Assembly: GCA_024741835.1 (NCBI GenBank)
Contig: JAENRP010000277.1
Span: 4,693 to 56,160 of the forward strand
DNA length: 51,468 nucleotides
Direction: 5' to 3'
Source: Diplocarpon mali
Taxonomy: Eukaryota > Ascomycota > Leotiomycetes > Helotiales > Drepanopezizaceae
Shown in pieces: positions 20,955 to 32,734 of this stretch (within the stretch, counting starts at the first letter, position 1; each line of letters starts with the position of its first letter). The position numbers and the translations under genes are program-made. The notes below the pieces were generated by a model. The model was not told where the DNA came from and made no database searches. It saw nothing but the letters and a program-made list of their open reading frames with translations.

Positions 20955-23900
20955 GTGCCCTAATAGGCCTTTATACCTATCCTTCCTTTTTAATAGTTAT
21001 CGAATTAGTATCTACCAGTTGCTAAAGGGCCTGATTTGGATTGGCTTTTATTATAGCGTTAGTAGGGTTGCTAGCGCTATCGATCTAATGTATCTTTATA
21101 AGCTCCCTATTCTTGTACGATTATCGAATAGCTATTATATCGATTATTAATCGCTTCTCCTTTATAGTACCCAATTTGACGATATACTTATATAAGGAGA
21201 GGGAATTTATATATATAACGGTAGGAAGGCGGGGTAGACTTAGCTTAGTTATTACTATATCGATCGTTATAGCTATAGAAACTAGCATATCAATACCTGC
21301 CACTATAGCATATAGTTCAAAGGCTAGTACAGCTCTCGTCACTCTCTTATACTTTATTGAGCTATAGTATAGAATATTGCCTTTCAAAGTAAACTGCGAT
21401 TCTCCTTCCTCTTTAATAGCTAGTATAATAATATAGCCGATCTGCGAGCTTAAATCCTTATTATTAGTAAAAGATCTATTGATAAATGCGAATAGTTTGG
21501 CGTTTTGCAAATTAATAGTAAGGTAGGTCAGGCCTCTTTTAAGGTTGTTTTAGATCCATTTGAGTCGCTTATTTAAATTCTCTATATCTTAAACTATCGG
21601 ATCCTAGTATTAGGCTATAGCTGACAAATCGAAGGAAGCTTTTAGCTAGTAGATCGTAGCTAAATAAGCTCCTCTTGCTCTCTGCTCTAAGTATTATTGC
21701 TTATAGCCTTCTTAAGAAGTGTCGACTAGTTCTAGCCTTTGGCCTTAGCCCTTTTATCGCATATATACTATATCCCCTTCCTAGGAAATAATATACCTAT
21801 TAAAAGCTAGTAATTCGGTGCTTAATAGGTATTATATTAGCTTTATAAGGAATCCTACCCTTTTGATCTTATCTTCCTCCTTTTTCAAGAAGTCTGCTTC
21901 TCCGAGTATCAAAGTATCGTCCGTTTGTATTCCTATTATACCGAAAAAGAGAGAAGTGCTTAAGGTTAATAATAGACAGGGGTCATAAGTTGAGTTGGCT
22001 ATACCGAGATTACTACGATAGTACTTATAGTAGGTATTAAACCAGTGATTTCCTAATTCGGGAATGCCGTAGAGCGGCAGTACCACTTTAAAGACCGTAC
22101 CTATAAGGAATAGCTTAGCGATATCTTATAGGGGAAATACAAATATATCGCATAGTAGCTTTAAAGCTACCTAGGTATACGCTTATATAATATCCTATAA
22201 GCCGAGGATGCCCTTCTTGCCCTATTCTTTAAAGTATTCTTAGATTAATACCAAAAGTGATACTAAAAGGCGTTAGCTTACTTATTAGATAGTTAGGGAT
22301 TAAGTGATTATACCTTCTTCCTTTTTACTAGTATCGTTCTAGGCCTATATAACCAGGCGTGATTTCTCAAATAGGTGATCTGTCTCCTTCTCCTTTATCT
22401 TATCAACCATTCTTAATTTAAAGATCCTCTTGCCTTTTATAGTAGGGTCATTTTTATTTATTAGCATAAATACCCCCTTATTTATCAGCCCTTAGTACTC
22501 CTTTAGGTGAGATTGCTAGAAAGGGCGCCTAGGAGTAATAATCTTACCTTCTACCTATAGCTTCTGCGATAGTTCCTAGTCCCTATTCTCCTTCTTTATT
22601 AAAAATACCTCCGATTTGGCTATATATAGCTTATCGTCTGCTTTAAAGGATATCTATATCTTAGCATTATAGTCATTATCGATTATAAGAAGGCCAGAAA
22701 TAGGCTTAATAAAAGGAACCTCTACTCTTGGCGATTGCTTGCGGCTATTAAGTTACAGCTTAGCTAAGCAAGAGGGCTCTACTTCTTTATTAACATCAGT
22801 TGCGTTCTACTCCCTTTTAGTAGTCGTTTGATCCTTGGATTCAATTCCTTTAGTTTCCTTTAGGCAGTTTTCTTTATTATCGATTTTAAATAAACGTACG
22901 CTTATTAATCTAAAGTGCCTTATTCTACCACCGATATTAACTATATAGGTTTCGTTCTTTAAGCCTAGGAACTCGAATAGGCCTATCTATCCTCCCTTCT
23001 CCTAATATACTAATACCAGGTCTTTTAGCCTTAAATCGTAGATATAAGTGGTTCTAGGGCCATTTCTTATACTTAAAGCGTTATTGACTTTGCGAGTAGC
23101 GTAGATCTTCCTTACTTCCTTTATAGCCTTCTTAATTGTTACTACCCTCTATTCTATTGATAGATTTAGTAGATCTAGTTCAATTAGCCTCAGATATGCC
23201 TTAAAAACGAGCAGGGTGGGAATCATTCTATTAGGCCCTGCTATATTGTTGACTGCTTTAATAGCCATTTGCAGCCTCTTATCGTCGCTTAATCGGAGGT
23301 ATTCAGCTGTTATTATCTCAAAGGCACGTCTCAAAGGGCGATAATACCGTTCGACCTTGCCGATAGAGTAGTGCGCCTCTATAGGAACCAGTTTAGGGGT
23401 TGTTCCTACAGATCTTAAAGAGCTTCTGAACTCTGCCGAGTTGAAGTTAGTGCTGTAGTTATATACTACAAAATCAAGAGGTCTAATATACGTATCTAGC
23501 TAAGCCAATTTAAAGGCTTGAAATACTGCGTCGGCCGAATGTGCTCCTATTCCCTTTTATAAGAACCTTGCGGCTTTAAATCCTATTGCTTTATCAACTA
23601 TATAAAGGGCGTTCTTTCTACTAAACTAAGCAATATCAATATATATAGTATAATTAAAGTCGATATTATCTTATAGCTTAAATCGGAATCTATAAGGAGC
23701 GTTAGCGTAGAGTTGATAATATTGGCATATTTCCCTTACTCTTGCTATAATACTAGAGTCGATATTATAACCAGCCTGGTTCAAGAGGTATTTAAGGCGT
23801 TTTATTAAAGGATATCCAAATCTTTTATATAGCCTTTAGATCTCTATTTCTATTAAGTGGCATATATTGATTATATCCTCTAAAGTTATTAGAAGTTGCT

Positions 23901-24000
23901 CTATTATATTGAGTAAGAGCTATAAGTGCTTATATTTTCTAATAATTAAGTGTTTCTCCTTACTAATAATAAGCAAATTGCGCAGATTGTTATATTTAGC
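20955..24000 (-). pseudogene. copia-C pol: integrase, reverse transcriptase, RNase H (degraded)
   Basis: Minus-strand landmarks. Integrase segment with LQMAIKAVNNIAGPNRMIPT, inside the open stretch 23334-23149. RT with PLYGIPELGNHWFNTYYK and GIQTDDTLIL in the open stretch 22086-21832; T-D-D replaces Y-x-D-D, as in many fungal copia elements, with both Asp kept. RNase H with NNKDLSSQIGYI, SSIKYKRVTRAVLAFELYAI and LGTIKEKRLIIDI in 21510-21121. The C terminus reads IDSASNPTNAIIKANPNQAL then LVDTNSIT, and the frame ends at about 20955. Other stretches between these islands carry TAA/TAG stops. Plus-strand open stretches at 20953-21367 and 23867-24202 are shadows. Confidence 0.88.
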
Positions 24001-24199
24001 TCCTATTTTATCGAGTTATTGCAAGCAGACTAAAAACGGTATATCTGCCTTTATAATTAAGAACTCTATAGGGCCTGCTGGTATTCGAATAGTTATCTTG
24101 CCGATTGTATTTTGTAAATCTGCCCTAAAGGTAATTTTATGCTTTTCAGCGCCGAGTGGAGCCAGAACTGCATCCTATATATTTTATAGGGCTTTAAAT

Positions 24200-26500
24200 T
24201 AGTTGATTCCTCTTATATTTTTATTTAAAGCACTTATATTAATTAGGAATCCTTAGAAGAATTGATCTGTCTACTATATTATAAATACCTTAAGGTCCGT
24301 TTATATTAGTTTATTAACCCTTATTATCAAAAGGTATTCAGCCTCCTGCTTCTTAAGCTAGTCAAGCACGGTTCTTAAGTCATATTCCTAGTCAAAAGCT
24401 AAGAATACTATAGTGAAATTAATATTACTATCCTTAGGGTCGCTAATCGCTTAGTCCTCCTTTTCTAAAGACGTTTCCTACTTATCCTTATCAGTCCTAT
24501 TGCCCTTTGAACATACTCCTTTATCTTCCTATAAGAGGTATGCCTTATATGTTTTATCTATTGGCTTATACCCTTCGGCTCGTCAGCTTACTATATAGTA
24601 AGACTTCTAAGCAGCTCTTTCTTCTTTCGAGTGCTTGCTACTATAGCAGTCCTTTTTCTAGTATATAATATACCTTATATAGCCTGGTTTTAGTTAGAAG
24701 GTTATTCCTCTCTTATTACCCTAGGTAAACTTTATCTTTCTATTTGAAAAGTGCGCTATAGATTACCCTTGCTCCTTAGCCAAATGATATTAAGGTCTAT
24801 TAGTAGCCGAACTAAGGTACTAAAGTTTAAATGGTCCGTCCTAGGCAACTACTCCTACGCAAGCCCGTAAGCTGTCTAATAGAGCTAGGAATATTGCTAG
24901 TGGCTTAAAAAGTACTATTTAGAATAGCCGATTCCTAGAAACACCTTATATAAGCCTATCTCTAATTAATCGATCGTTCCTTATACTAGTATATAGGCCT
25001 AATTGCAAGTTCTGCAGCTCCTTAGTATAGTTTTCAAATTGGGTCAGGATCGGTTTCTCCCTTTAATAGTCTTCTTATTAGAATAGGTCAAATGTCAGCC
25101 GAAACCACCTCCTTAGGAATCTGCTACTTCTCTCTTCGGTCTTATAATTGGCTTGAATAGCCTTTACTAGCTTAGCAAACTTGAAGTTCTTATTTTACAA
25201 GTACTGATAGTAGTACGTCAAGGCCGAGTCTTATAGTATAGATAGAAAGGCTTTATACTATATGCTCTAGTCTACTAAGGCTCTTTAGCACAAATCGGCG
25301 AATATATAAAGCTTCTTATTAAAGTGATCTTTCCTACTTAAGTACTAAGTCTCCTTAATATATATCTTACTTAAATTTACAAGGGTTTTAGCCTAATCCG
25401 AAGTCAAAGGTTCTATAATATACTAGGATAGTTGAGTATTGCTTTAGTTAAGGTCTAGAAGCGCTCTTAAACCCCTTCCTATAGTAAAGGGTAGCAATGA
25501 TCCGTCTCTTAATTAGATTAGCGGCATCGGTGTCGGATTCGGGATCTCTAAGTATTGCAAGACTAAGGTCTATCCTAATTAAGGTTAATAAGGTATTCTT
25601 TTAAGGTTATACCGTTCGGTTGTTTATCTTAGAGTGTCTGCTTTATATAGGTTATCTTACAAAGTATTATTATTATATCTAAGGTATCCTTGCCAAAGCG
25701 AGTCTTAGTATAGTATCTCCTATTTAACTATAGTAACCCTTTAAGCGGGTGGCTTGCTTATTTGCATAGACTTGGCAAATTCTAAAGTAGACCTTATTCT
25801 ATATCTCGGAGATTATGCTATAACTGAGTTCGGTACTTCTTAAGTCTATAACTCTAGCTGGTCTTTTAGCCACTCATTTCCTTCTTAGTATACTATATCG
25901 AAAAGTGCCTAGCCGATCGAAACGCCCTTCCTACGCTAAACGTATACTCTATAATACTAAAGGTTGTCCCTCAAGCGTTGTCGAACGTCCTTATCTAGCG
26001 ATTTAAAGTCGCCAACTGTCTAATCTTAGAATTCCTCTTAAAAGTCCTTAGTGAAGTATAGCCCTCTCCTTTTGCTATCTTATAATATCTTTCGGAAGTT
26101 CTCTATATATTGATCTTTTGGTCTAAGGGCCTCTTCGCTAGGTTGATCCTCCTAGGGTCTTATATCCCTTTCAAGGTCCCTTAGTGTCTGGGGTTGCCTT
26201 AGATTAAGCGGTATTAATAGTCTCCCTTTGATCATTTCCTAATATTGTCTAGATATTGCTCTGCGCCTTAATAGGGTCCGAAAGAAGTCTAATATAGTCG
26301 TATTTTGCGTATTATTATACTATTATCTAATTATAATCGGGATACCGATTGCACTCCGGTTTTGCCCTAATTGTAATATATAATAGAACGCAGGTAGAAG
26401 AGGATAGTATCTACCTTTATAGTAATAACTCTAGCTGGATTCGCATACCTTTCGCCTTTTCCCCTTTAATGGTAACTGATATTACTTCGTACGTTTAGGT
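24200..26500 (-). pseudogene. copia-C gag with zinc finger (degraded)
   Basis: The minus-strand frame runs from about 26220 (RQPQTLRDLERDIRP) with a long charged N-terminal part, then a capsid-like region: RKDHFNKKLYIFADLC near 25330 and NFKFAKLVKAI with TEERSSRFLRRWF near 25190-25110. A finger follows near 24670-24590: KKDCYSSKHSKEER, the remains of a C-x2-C-x4-C/H pattern with W-S-T-x-H-type residues usual in fungal copia Gag. TAA/TAG stops are frequent but the frame is otherwise kept. The start codon was not located. Confidence 0.75.
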
Positions 26501-26608
26501 TAGTATTTAAGGTAAGCTGGAAATACAATTAAGTACTCCTTAAATCAAGAAAGAATTCTTCAGTTTAATAACCTTGCTATCTATAGTAAAGGTGCTACCA
26601 CTAATCAA

Positions 26609-26907
26609 TATAGGTTCTATACTAGTAATCGATATTCATATGAATATAATTAAATACTTATTATTAAAAAGAATCTATTATAATATCTGTCTATCTTTAT
26701 ATAACTGAGATAGTACCTTTATACCTTTGAATATCCTCCCTCCTATATTCCCTCCTAGCCGCATATAGATATCCTTCCGAGGTCCTCCGGCTGAACAGCC
26801 GTCCGAAATATATACGAAACCCCTCATATCGCATATAGTACAGCTATATAAGATGACCCTAGGAACGAGGATGGCTTACCTCTTGCATAGGAATCTGCGT
26901 ACCAATA
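26609..26907 (-). repeat. copia-C 5' LTR
   Basis: 299 bp, tataggttctatactag...gcgtaccaata on the plus strand. The minus strand just inside reads TTGATTAGTGGTAGCACC, which contains a TGG start for a possible primer-binding site, but I cannot match it to a tRNA with confidence. It is clearly not the half-tRNA type of copia-R. Confidence 0.9.
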
Positions 26908-26994
26908 CTAATAATATAGTAGTTTGCTATATCGTACTCGACCTTAGACATTAGGTCGGTAGGTGCCTCTATTAGCGCAATTAGCACACTTGTC

Positions 26995-27017
26995 ACTTGT
27001 AGGCCAGGCCTAGGAGT
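26995..27017. repeat. Single 23-nt palindrome in gypsy-B2 between RNase H and integrase
   Basis: Reads acttgtaggccaggcctagg... Corresponds to the three-copy array at 16097-16209 of gypsy-B1. Confidence 0.85.
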
Positions 27018-28881
27018 GGAATCGCCTTTAGTGGCGAGTACTTCTATAAAGAGCTTATTATTAGGTAAGAGCTGCTAGTAGCATAAAGCTCGTTTCTTAG
27101 CCTTAAGAGGGGTCAGCTCCTAGTCTTAATATAAAAGTATATTAGCTAGCGTATTCGTTATACCTATTCAGTATATGATAAGGAAGTTGAAGTTAGCGAA
27201 GAACTCTGCCTAGCAAGCCTACTAGGCTATTAAGTCCTTAGTTATTATAAAGTACTTAAGGGCTTTATAATCTATATATATATATACTATTTTCTAAGCC
27301 TTAAGTAGCTCTGCCTTATACTAGTAGAATGATTTAAAAATCGCTAGGAGCTCCTTATTATAAATAAGGTAATTTAGCTTAGCGTTATTTATTATCTTTA
27401 AGAAGTACCTAATTAAGTAGTAGTTATCGTCTTCTTAGAGTTAGGAGAGTATATTAGCAACTATACTATTAGAGGCGTTAGTCTTAAGTCTTATCTACTT
27501 CTAAGGGTAATAGTAGTATAAAATCGGGGTTATTTAAAGGCTTAAGCGCAAAGCTTCCTAAGCTTCCTTATAAGTATTATTAAAATCAAAAGGAATATTA
27601 CCTATAAGAGCTATTAAAGGTCGGCAGATACAATTATAGCCTTTAATAAACCTTCGATAGAAGTTATAGAACCTTAAGAAGCTTTATATATTATATATAT
27701 TCTTAGCGTATTTCTACTCTTAAATGATTAAGACCTTATTAGGGTCTACCTCAATTCTATAAACTCTAATAATAAACCTTAGGAACTTAGTCTTAGTAAT
27801 CCCAAACTCGCTTTTCTTAATATTTGCTTAAAGGCTATAGTATTAGAGAATTCCTAAGATCTTCTTAATATAAATCTTATAGTTAAGGGAGTTTTCTAAG
27901 TAGATTAGAATATCATTTAAGTAGGTAGAGTAGAAATCGTTAAGGTAGTTAAGGAGAATATTATTAATGAATTATTAAAAGGTAGCAGGCCTATTTGTTA
28001 GCCCAAATGGTAAAACCTTATATTTATAAGTCTTATAACGCATGCGAAAGGTAGTTAGGTCCTTAGCATTAGCTAATATGCAGATATAGTAAAAGGCTTA
28101 TTATATATTAATTTTTATAAAAACATAAGCTTTCGATATATATACTATTATCTTATTAATAAGGGGAATCGGGTAAGGGTCTTTCTTTATTAAGGCGTTT
28201 AGTTTCTAGTAGTCGATATATAGATATAAGAAGCTATTAGCTTTTCTAATAAAGAGGATTAGGGCTGCTTAAGGGGAACTCGAAGCTTTGATAAATCCTT
28301 TATATAAGTTTTTAAGAATATAGCTCTTAACCTTTAAGAGCTATTTATTAGTAAGGCGGTAGAAGGGCTCAATTGTTAAGTTGTTCTTACTTATTAGCTC
28401 GATTTTATAATCTACCCTTGGCTTAGGTTTCGGCAGCTGATCAAAGGCCTAGCGATTAAAGATATTCTTAAACTTAGCGTATTAAGGTAGGAGCTTCTAA
28501 TCTATTAGCTTGTCGTTGCTCTTATACTTAGCTTATAGCGCCGAACTAAGGCTAAAGGAGCTAATTTCAACTTGCCTAGCCGATTCTTAATAATTAATCT
28601 CTTAGTCTAGATTATAAACCGAGCTTACGAATATGAACTCTTTAGGCATCGGTTTCTAAGTTTATATAGCTTGCCTTACCTTAATTATAAAGCGGTAGTA
28701 GAGGGCGCTAATTACTAAGGCTAAGATTAGGCTAATCTAGTAAGCTATCTTTAAAGGAGCGTTTCTCTTTACTAGGAAAGGGAGCAAGGGGTCTAGTACT
28801 TTTAATAAGGCCTTCTTTATATAGTTCAGATCTCTTTTTAAGTCTTTAAAGAAACTGCTATCCTTAGGTTTATAAAAGGCC

Positions 28882-28994
28882 ATTCGCAGGCTAGGATTAA
28901 GAGTGGGATTTAAGTTTGTAGATTTTACTTATAGGCTAGGACTAGGAGTAGGATTCGAGTTTGCAGATTTTACTCGTAGGCCGGGATTAAGAGT
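28882..28994. repeat. Three-copy, 45-bp tandem palindrome array in gypsy-B2
   Basis: Palindromes at 28882-28904, 28927-28949 and 28972-28994, exactly 45 bases apart, in the pol frame between RT and protease. Gypsy-B1 has two copies at the same place (33780-33847). Confidence 0.9.
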
Positions 28995-29863
28995 AGGATT
29001 CAAGGCGTTATTGCTTACTAGCACTAAGAGCTAGGCTTAGGCTATTCTTAAGTCTTTATCCTTAGCGTCTATTATAGCTACTTAACAATTAATATCTTAC
29101 TAGGCTATTAAGGGTTTTATTAGCTATAAGAGATCGATTAATATATATTAATTAAAGTAAAAGACAATAGGCATATCCTTAAGCTAAGAGATACTGTTTT
29201 TTCCTCTTCTATAGGACTATTTAAGGTTATAGTGCTTTAAGAACTTCCTACTAATTAAAACGTCAGTTGCTCTTAAGCTTATAATTAGGAAAGGGAAGTT
29301 TATTTATCGCCTATTAATTATAAGGGTAAGTAAGACGGCAAATCGAATAGTTTCTCCCTTAAGGCTATTATAGCTAGTAGGAGTAATCGGTTTAGGCAAT
29401 TTAATAAACTTTACCTTAAGTCTTTAAGAGAGCTAGTATGCTAAAGACATCTTAATAATATCGAAAATATTAGCTCTACTATTAATATAGGTAACTATTT
29501 TAATAAATGATCTATTTCAAGCTAGTTTTATAGAAATTAAGAACTAGCGGACGCCTATTAATAAGCGGGAATTAAAATCTAAGTCTTTTTATAAATTATA
29601 ACTTATATTATAATAAGAGTCTTTACTATAGCTTAGCAGTTTCTTAATAGTAGGTCGTTTTCTATTTTAACTTTAGCTATTATAAACTCGCCTTACTTCT
29701 TTAATTTAAAGTAGTCTATCGTATAGTGACTAAAGGCTCCGCAGTTATAGTAGAGATCAGATAACGGCTTCAGGCTAGCAGACCCTTTTTAATAGGCCGC
29801 TGGCAAAGGGGAATAAGTATAAGGAGCTAAGGAAGTAGCTATAGCTATAGGTCTTTATAACTC

Positions 29864-29948
29864 TATTATGCATAATACCGCTTGGCCAAAATGTGAATCC
29901 ATACCTTAAGGTGCGTACTAGCATATTTAGCCTATTTTCTATATAATA
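29864..29948 (-). repeat. TRIM 3' LTR, 85 bp
   Basis: tattatgcataataccg...ctatataata, the RIP form of TGTTA...TAACA. Shares the core ccaaaatgtgaatccatacc with 30287-30371. Confidence 0.85.
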
Positions 29949-30286
29949 CACCCCCTAGGTCGTTAGAAGAATAGTTTTTCCGATAGCCTAAGTACTAGCC
30001 TAGTCTATAGTAGCATAGATATAGCGCACAGACTGCTAAGCTAGTAGGAAATAGGTAGTCGGAAGGCCGGAATGCATTTTTCTTCGGCTATACATCAGAC
30101 GGCCATCGGACGTCTTTTTACTTAAACCTATTGAAACTTCTATTGATATAGTCGAAACTAAGTATAATTATTACTAAGAATTTGAAAAGTGGTTTACTAA
30201 TAGAACTTTAAAGTAAAAAACGTTGGCTAAACCTTGCGTAAGAGGAATGCAAAAAGAATTATCGCTGCGCTTATAAGGCTTATAAC

Positions 30287-30371
30287 TATTGTATATAATA
30301 CCGCTCAGCCAAAATGTGAATCCATACCTTAGGGCATATATTAGCATATTTAGCCTATTTTCTATATAATA
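30287..30371 (-). repeat. TRIM 5' LTR, 85 bp
   Basis: Direct repeat of 29864-29948. Abuts the primer-binding site on its left and the duplication AACTC on its right. Confidence 0.85.
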
Positions 30372-31259
30372 AACTCCCTTTTTAATATACTAAGGACGCA
30401 GTCCTTTGAAGGGAAGAATGCGATAGTAGAGGCAACTTATCAAGCATTATAAGCTTTTTCTTATTTAATATTATAGGCCTTGCGGTCTATAATAGCTAAA
30501 AACTTATCTAAAGTAGTATAATTATTATTTATTTTATACTTCTCTACTTAAAGGTCGTTCTTTAAGGCTAAGGAGACCTTTTTATAGACGTTATCAAACT
30601 AGCAAGACTAATCGATCTTACTAGTTATAATAAGGGTAACGAACTTAAATTGGAACTTATTATATAATATTAAACCTATAGTTAGCCTGCTATATTTAAG
30701 CTTAGCAGACTAAATATAGTTATAGTTAAAGAACCTTTGATTTAAGACCCTAAGGATATCAGTAGTATATATAAACTCATTAGCAAAGATAGGATTTATA
30801 TATTATAAGATTAGGTTTTAAGCTTTACCTATTATATACTTAAAGTAGGCAATAATCTAGTCTTCTCTTAAAGTAAAGTTACTTAAATACTTTTAAATAA
30901 ATACCTTTATAGCCATCTTTTAAGTGTTATAAGTGATTTTGCCTTAATAGTTGCTAAAATGGGTTTAAAGGTACTTGATCTAATAAGGGTCGATAGCTAG
31001 GACTAAAGGTCGGATAATCAAGAGGTAATAGTCTAAGGGAGGTAGTAAGTCGGCGGTAAGGGACCGAGTATTCTAAGGGCTAGCACTTAGGAAAGAAGGG
31101 GCAGTAGTATTATTTTAAAAAGCGGCGGCTATAGTAGCGCTAATAAGGTTTGCGATTTCGGCCTATTAGGCAGCTAAGAAGAGAGGGGCTAATATAGTAA
31201 AGGTAGACGTCGGTTCTTCTTTAACTTTAATCGATAGAAAGGGAGTATTTTAAGAATCC

Positions 31260-31282
31260 ACTTATAGGCTAGGCCTAAGAGT
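31260..31282. repeat. 23-nt palindrome in gypsy-B2 gag
   Basis: acttataggctaggcctaag..., one copy within the gag region. Confidence 0.8.
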
Positions 31283-31499
31283 GAAATCTATACTAGGGGA
31301 GGTAGCTTCTTAAGTAGGCTTAAGAGGGAGAAGATCTTTAGGACTAGGGTTGGCAGTAAGGCCTATAGAACTGGAACTGGTAGTAGTAAGGCCTATAGAA
31401 CTAGTAGTAGTAAGGCTTAGTAGTAAAGGTGCAGTTAACCTTTCACTTCTCTTAAGTGGTATAAGATTAAAGGTTATAAGTATTAACTCTTTTTATATT

Positions 31500-32471
31500 A
31501 TCTAGTTTAGTCTAAAGGGACCTAATGCTAAATAGTGACCTATTTAAAAGGGGGAAGATTAGTATGAGCGGAGCTATATACATTCTTAAAGCCTTTTAAT
31601 AAAGTATATATTAAGGTATTATAAGTTCATAGATCTTAAGAGAGAAGGTTTTACTTTAGGATTACGTCTCTTTACTAATTAGGAGTTGTAATAAGGTTAT
31701 ATAAGGAGGGGTATAGTGCAAATCCAAGGAAGTAGGGTCTAAAGCTTATCATTTTACTAATATTAACCTAGTCTTAAACGATATAGTATAACCTATTAAG
31801 GCTAATTAAGTCTTTATATATATATATAAGTATAGGTCCCTTAGTTTTGTACCTAAGTATTCGAAGGAAGGAGTAAGGATCTTTAAAGAGTATAAGGAAG
31901 AGTCGACGAGTATAGGTCAACAAGTATAGGTCAATAGGGAGTATAGAGAAGGTTGACAACTTATTCGCAAGGAGGTATTTTCAAAGAGTCGAGTTATATT
32001 TAAGGGTTTTAAAGGAAGGAGTAAGGAGCTTTAAAGAGTATAAGGAGAGTTATTAATAAGTATATTATTAATAAGTATAAGGTTGATAAAAAAGAGTAGT
32101 ATAGAGTTATTTATAAAGGAGGGAGAAAGTTAAAAAGAGAAAAGTTATTATACTGCTTTAAGCAGCAGCTTATGCTAGCGAAGCAAGGGTATAGTAAATA
32201 AAAATTTTTCGAATTGAAATTAAAGGTAAATTTCTATTTACCAAATAGAGTAGGTAAGGGGTTAAAAAAATAAGTTAATCTTATATTTAAAGGTTATTGT
32301 TTAGCTTTCTTTAAAAATTAGATTAGTAAGATTTAGGCGCTATATATAAGTTGCTTAAGGCAATTTGTAATAGAAGAGTCGAGATCGAGTTACTTAAGGT
32401 AATTCGAAGTGACGATTCTAAAGGGGATAGATATTAAGCTTTTTAGCAAAGGTTGAGTTGATCTTTTCTTA
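31500..32471 (-). other. gypsy-B2 leader (5' UTR) with direct repeats
   Basis: About 0.95 kb between gag and the 5' LTR, A/G-rich on the plus strand. ggaaggagtaagga.ctttaa followed by agagtataagga occurs at about 31864 and again at about 32015, forming two imperfect direct repeats. No tRNA-type primer site is evident next to the LTR (minus strand TAAGAAAAGATCAACTC). The open stretch on the minus strand at 31774-31959 is low-complexity and not supported as a gene. Confidence 0.55.
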
Positions 32472-32724
32472 TATTACAACTTGCTCTTAAGCGTATAGAA
32501 GGGCGAGAATCGAATAACGCTTATTGTATTACCTTAAGAGGTACGCTATATAATAGAAAAGAAAAGATAAAGAAGAGAGAGTCTTTAGTAGAACTCCTTT
32601 AGAATAAGTATAGGTGCTTTACTAGCATATATATAATCCAGCCACCTTGCTACCTTAGCGTGCACTTGACTTTGTGCACCTGATTGATATATGATATAAC
32701 TATATATATGATGCGGCTATAACA
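32472..32724 (-). repeat. gypsy-B2 5' LTR
   Basis: 253 bp, tattacaacttgc...gcggctataaca. Followed by the duplication CTTAA at 32725-32729. Confidence 0.9.
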
Positions 32725-32734
32725 CTTAAAGGCT

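Larger units (their letters stand above)
18852..26907 (-). mobile_element. Complete Ty1/copia element copia-C inside gypsy-B2, 8.1 kb
   Basis: Bounded by 299-bp LTRs (18852-19150 and 26609-26907) and the duplication CTAAT (18847-18851; 26908-26912). The gypsy-B sequence rejoins exactly across the gap when compared with gypsy-B1 at about 16000-16040. Minus-strand order from the right: gag with zinc finger, integrase, RT, RNase H. Between the pol end (about 20955) and the 3' LTR it carries about 1.8 kb of extra sequence, including an antisense coding-like stretch. I saw no copy of the 23-nt palindrome in it. Confidence 0.93.
26913..29700 (-). pseudogene. gypsy-B2 pol: protease, reverse transcriptase, RNase H (degraded)
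   Basis: Resumes the gypsy-B2 frame after copia-C. Minus-strand landmarks. Protease at about 29510-29190: YINSRANIF, where the family has D-S-G-A, so Asp is now Asn and Gly is Arg; then KGETIRFAVLLTLII and the flap/C-terminal LISRKFLKHYNLK. RT at about 28150-27870: TTFRMRYKTYKYKVLPFGL, TNRPATF and STYLNDILIYLEN (family Y-L-D-D-I-L-I-Y, first Asp now Asn). The RNase H tail runs at about 27300-27150. Palindromes sit at 28882-28994 (between protease and RT) and 26995-27017 (between RNase H and integrase). TAA/TAG stops are common. Confidence 0.9.
29864..30371 (-). mobile_element. TRIM-like mini LTR element (508 bp) in gypsy-B2 gag
   Basis: Two 85-bp direct repeats (29864-29948 and 30287-30371) enclose 338 bp with no coding potential and are flanked by the exact duplication AACTC (29859-29863; 30372-30376). 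Gypsy-B1 at about 34710-34722 shows the gypsy-B sequence without this insert up to the copia-R copy 3 junction. On the minus strand the right repeat is followed by GTTATAAGCC (30277-30286), the same half-initiator-tRNA primer site as copia-R, and the left repeat is preceded by AGGGGGTG, a polypurine tract. It would therefore be a non-autonomous Ty1/copia-type element. Confidence 0.85.
29705..31500 (-). pseudogene. gypsy-B2 gag with CCHC knuckle, split by a TRIM
   Basis: Minus strand. The nucleocapsid knuckle at about 29757-29713 reads YYNCGAFSHYTIDYFKLK, a C-x2-C-x4-H-x4-C finger whose first and last Cys are now Tyr. Gag continues upstream across the TRIM insertion (29864-30371) to about 31450, with one palindrome at 31260-31282 and a Ser/Gly-type variable N-terminal part (short direct repeats with gtagtaaggcctatagaact near 31380). 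The start codon was not fixed. Confidence 0.7.
17024..32724 (-). mobile_element. Complete Ty3/Gypsy element gypsy-B2, nested in gypsy-B1
   Basis: Bounded by 253-bp LTRs (17024-17276 and 32472-32724) with the 5-bp duplication CTTAA. Removing copia-C (18852-26907) and the TRIM (29864-30371) leaves about 7.1 kb with the minus-strand order leader, gag, protease, RT, RNase H, integrase, chromodomain: a normal chromovirus-type Ty3/Gypsy. It is the only gypsy-B copy here with both LTRs. All coding parts carry RIP-type stops. Confidence 0.93.

Noticed and set aside
23867..24202. Plus-strand ORF of 111 residues
   Set aside because: Antisense to copia-C, between its gag and integrase; no family resemblance.
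28882..28994. CRISPR-like array (palindromic repeats at regular 45-base spacing)
   Set aside because: The intervening 22 bases are themselves repeats of each other, the array is in frame inside gypsy pol, there are no cas genes, and the setting is eukaryotic.
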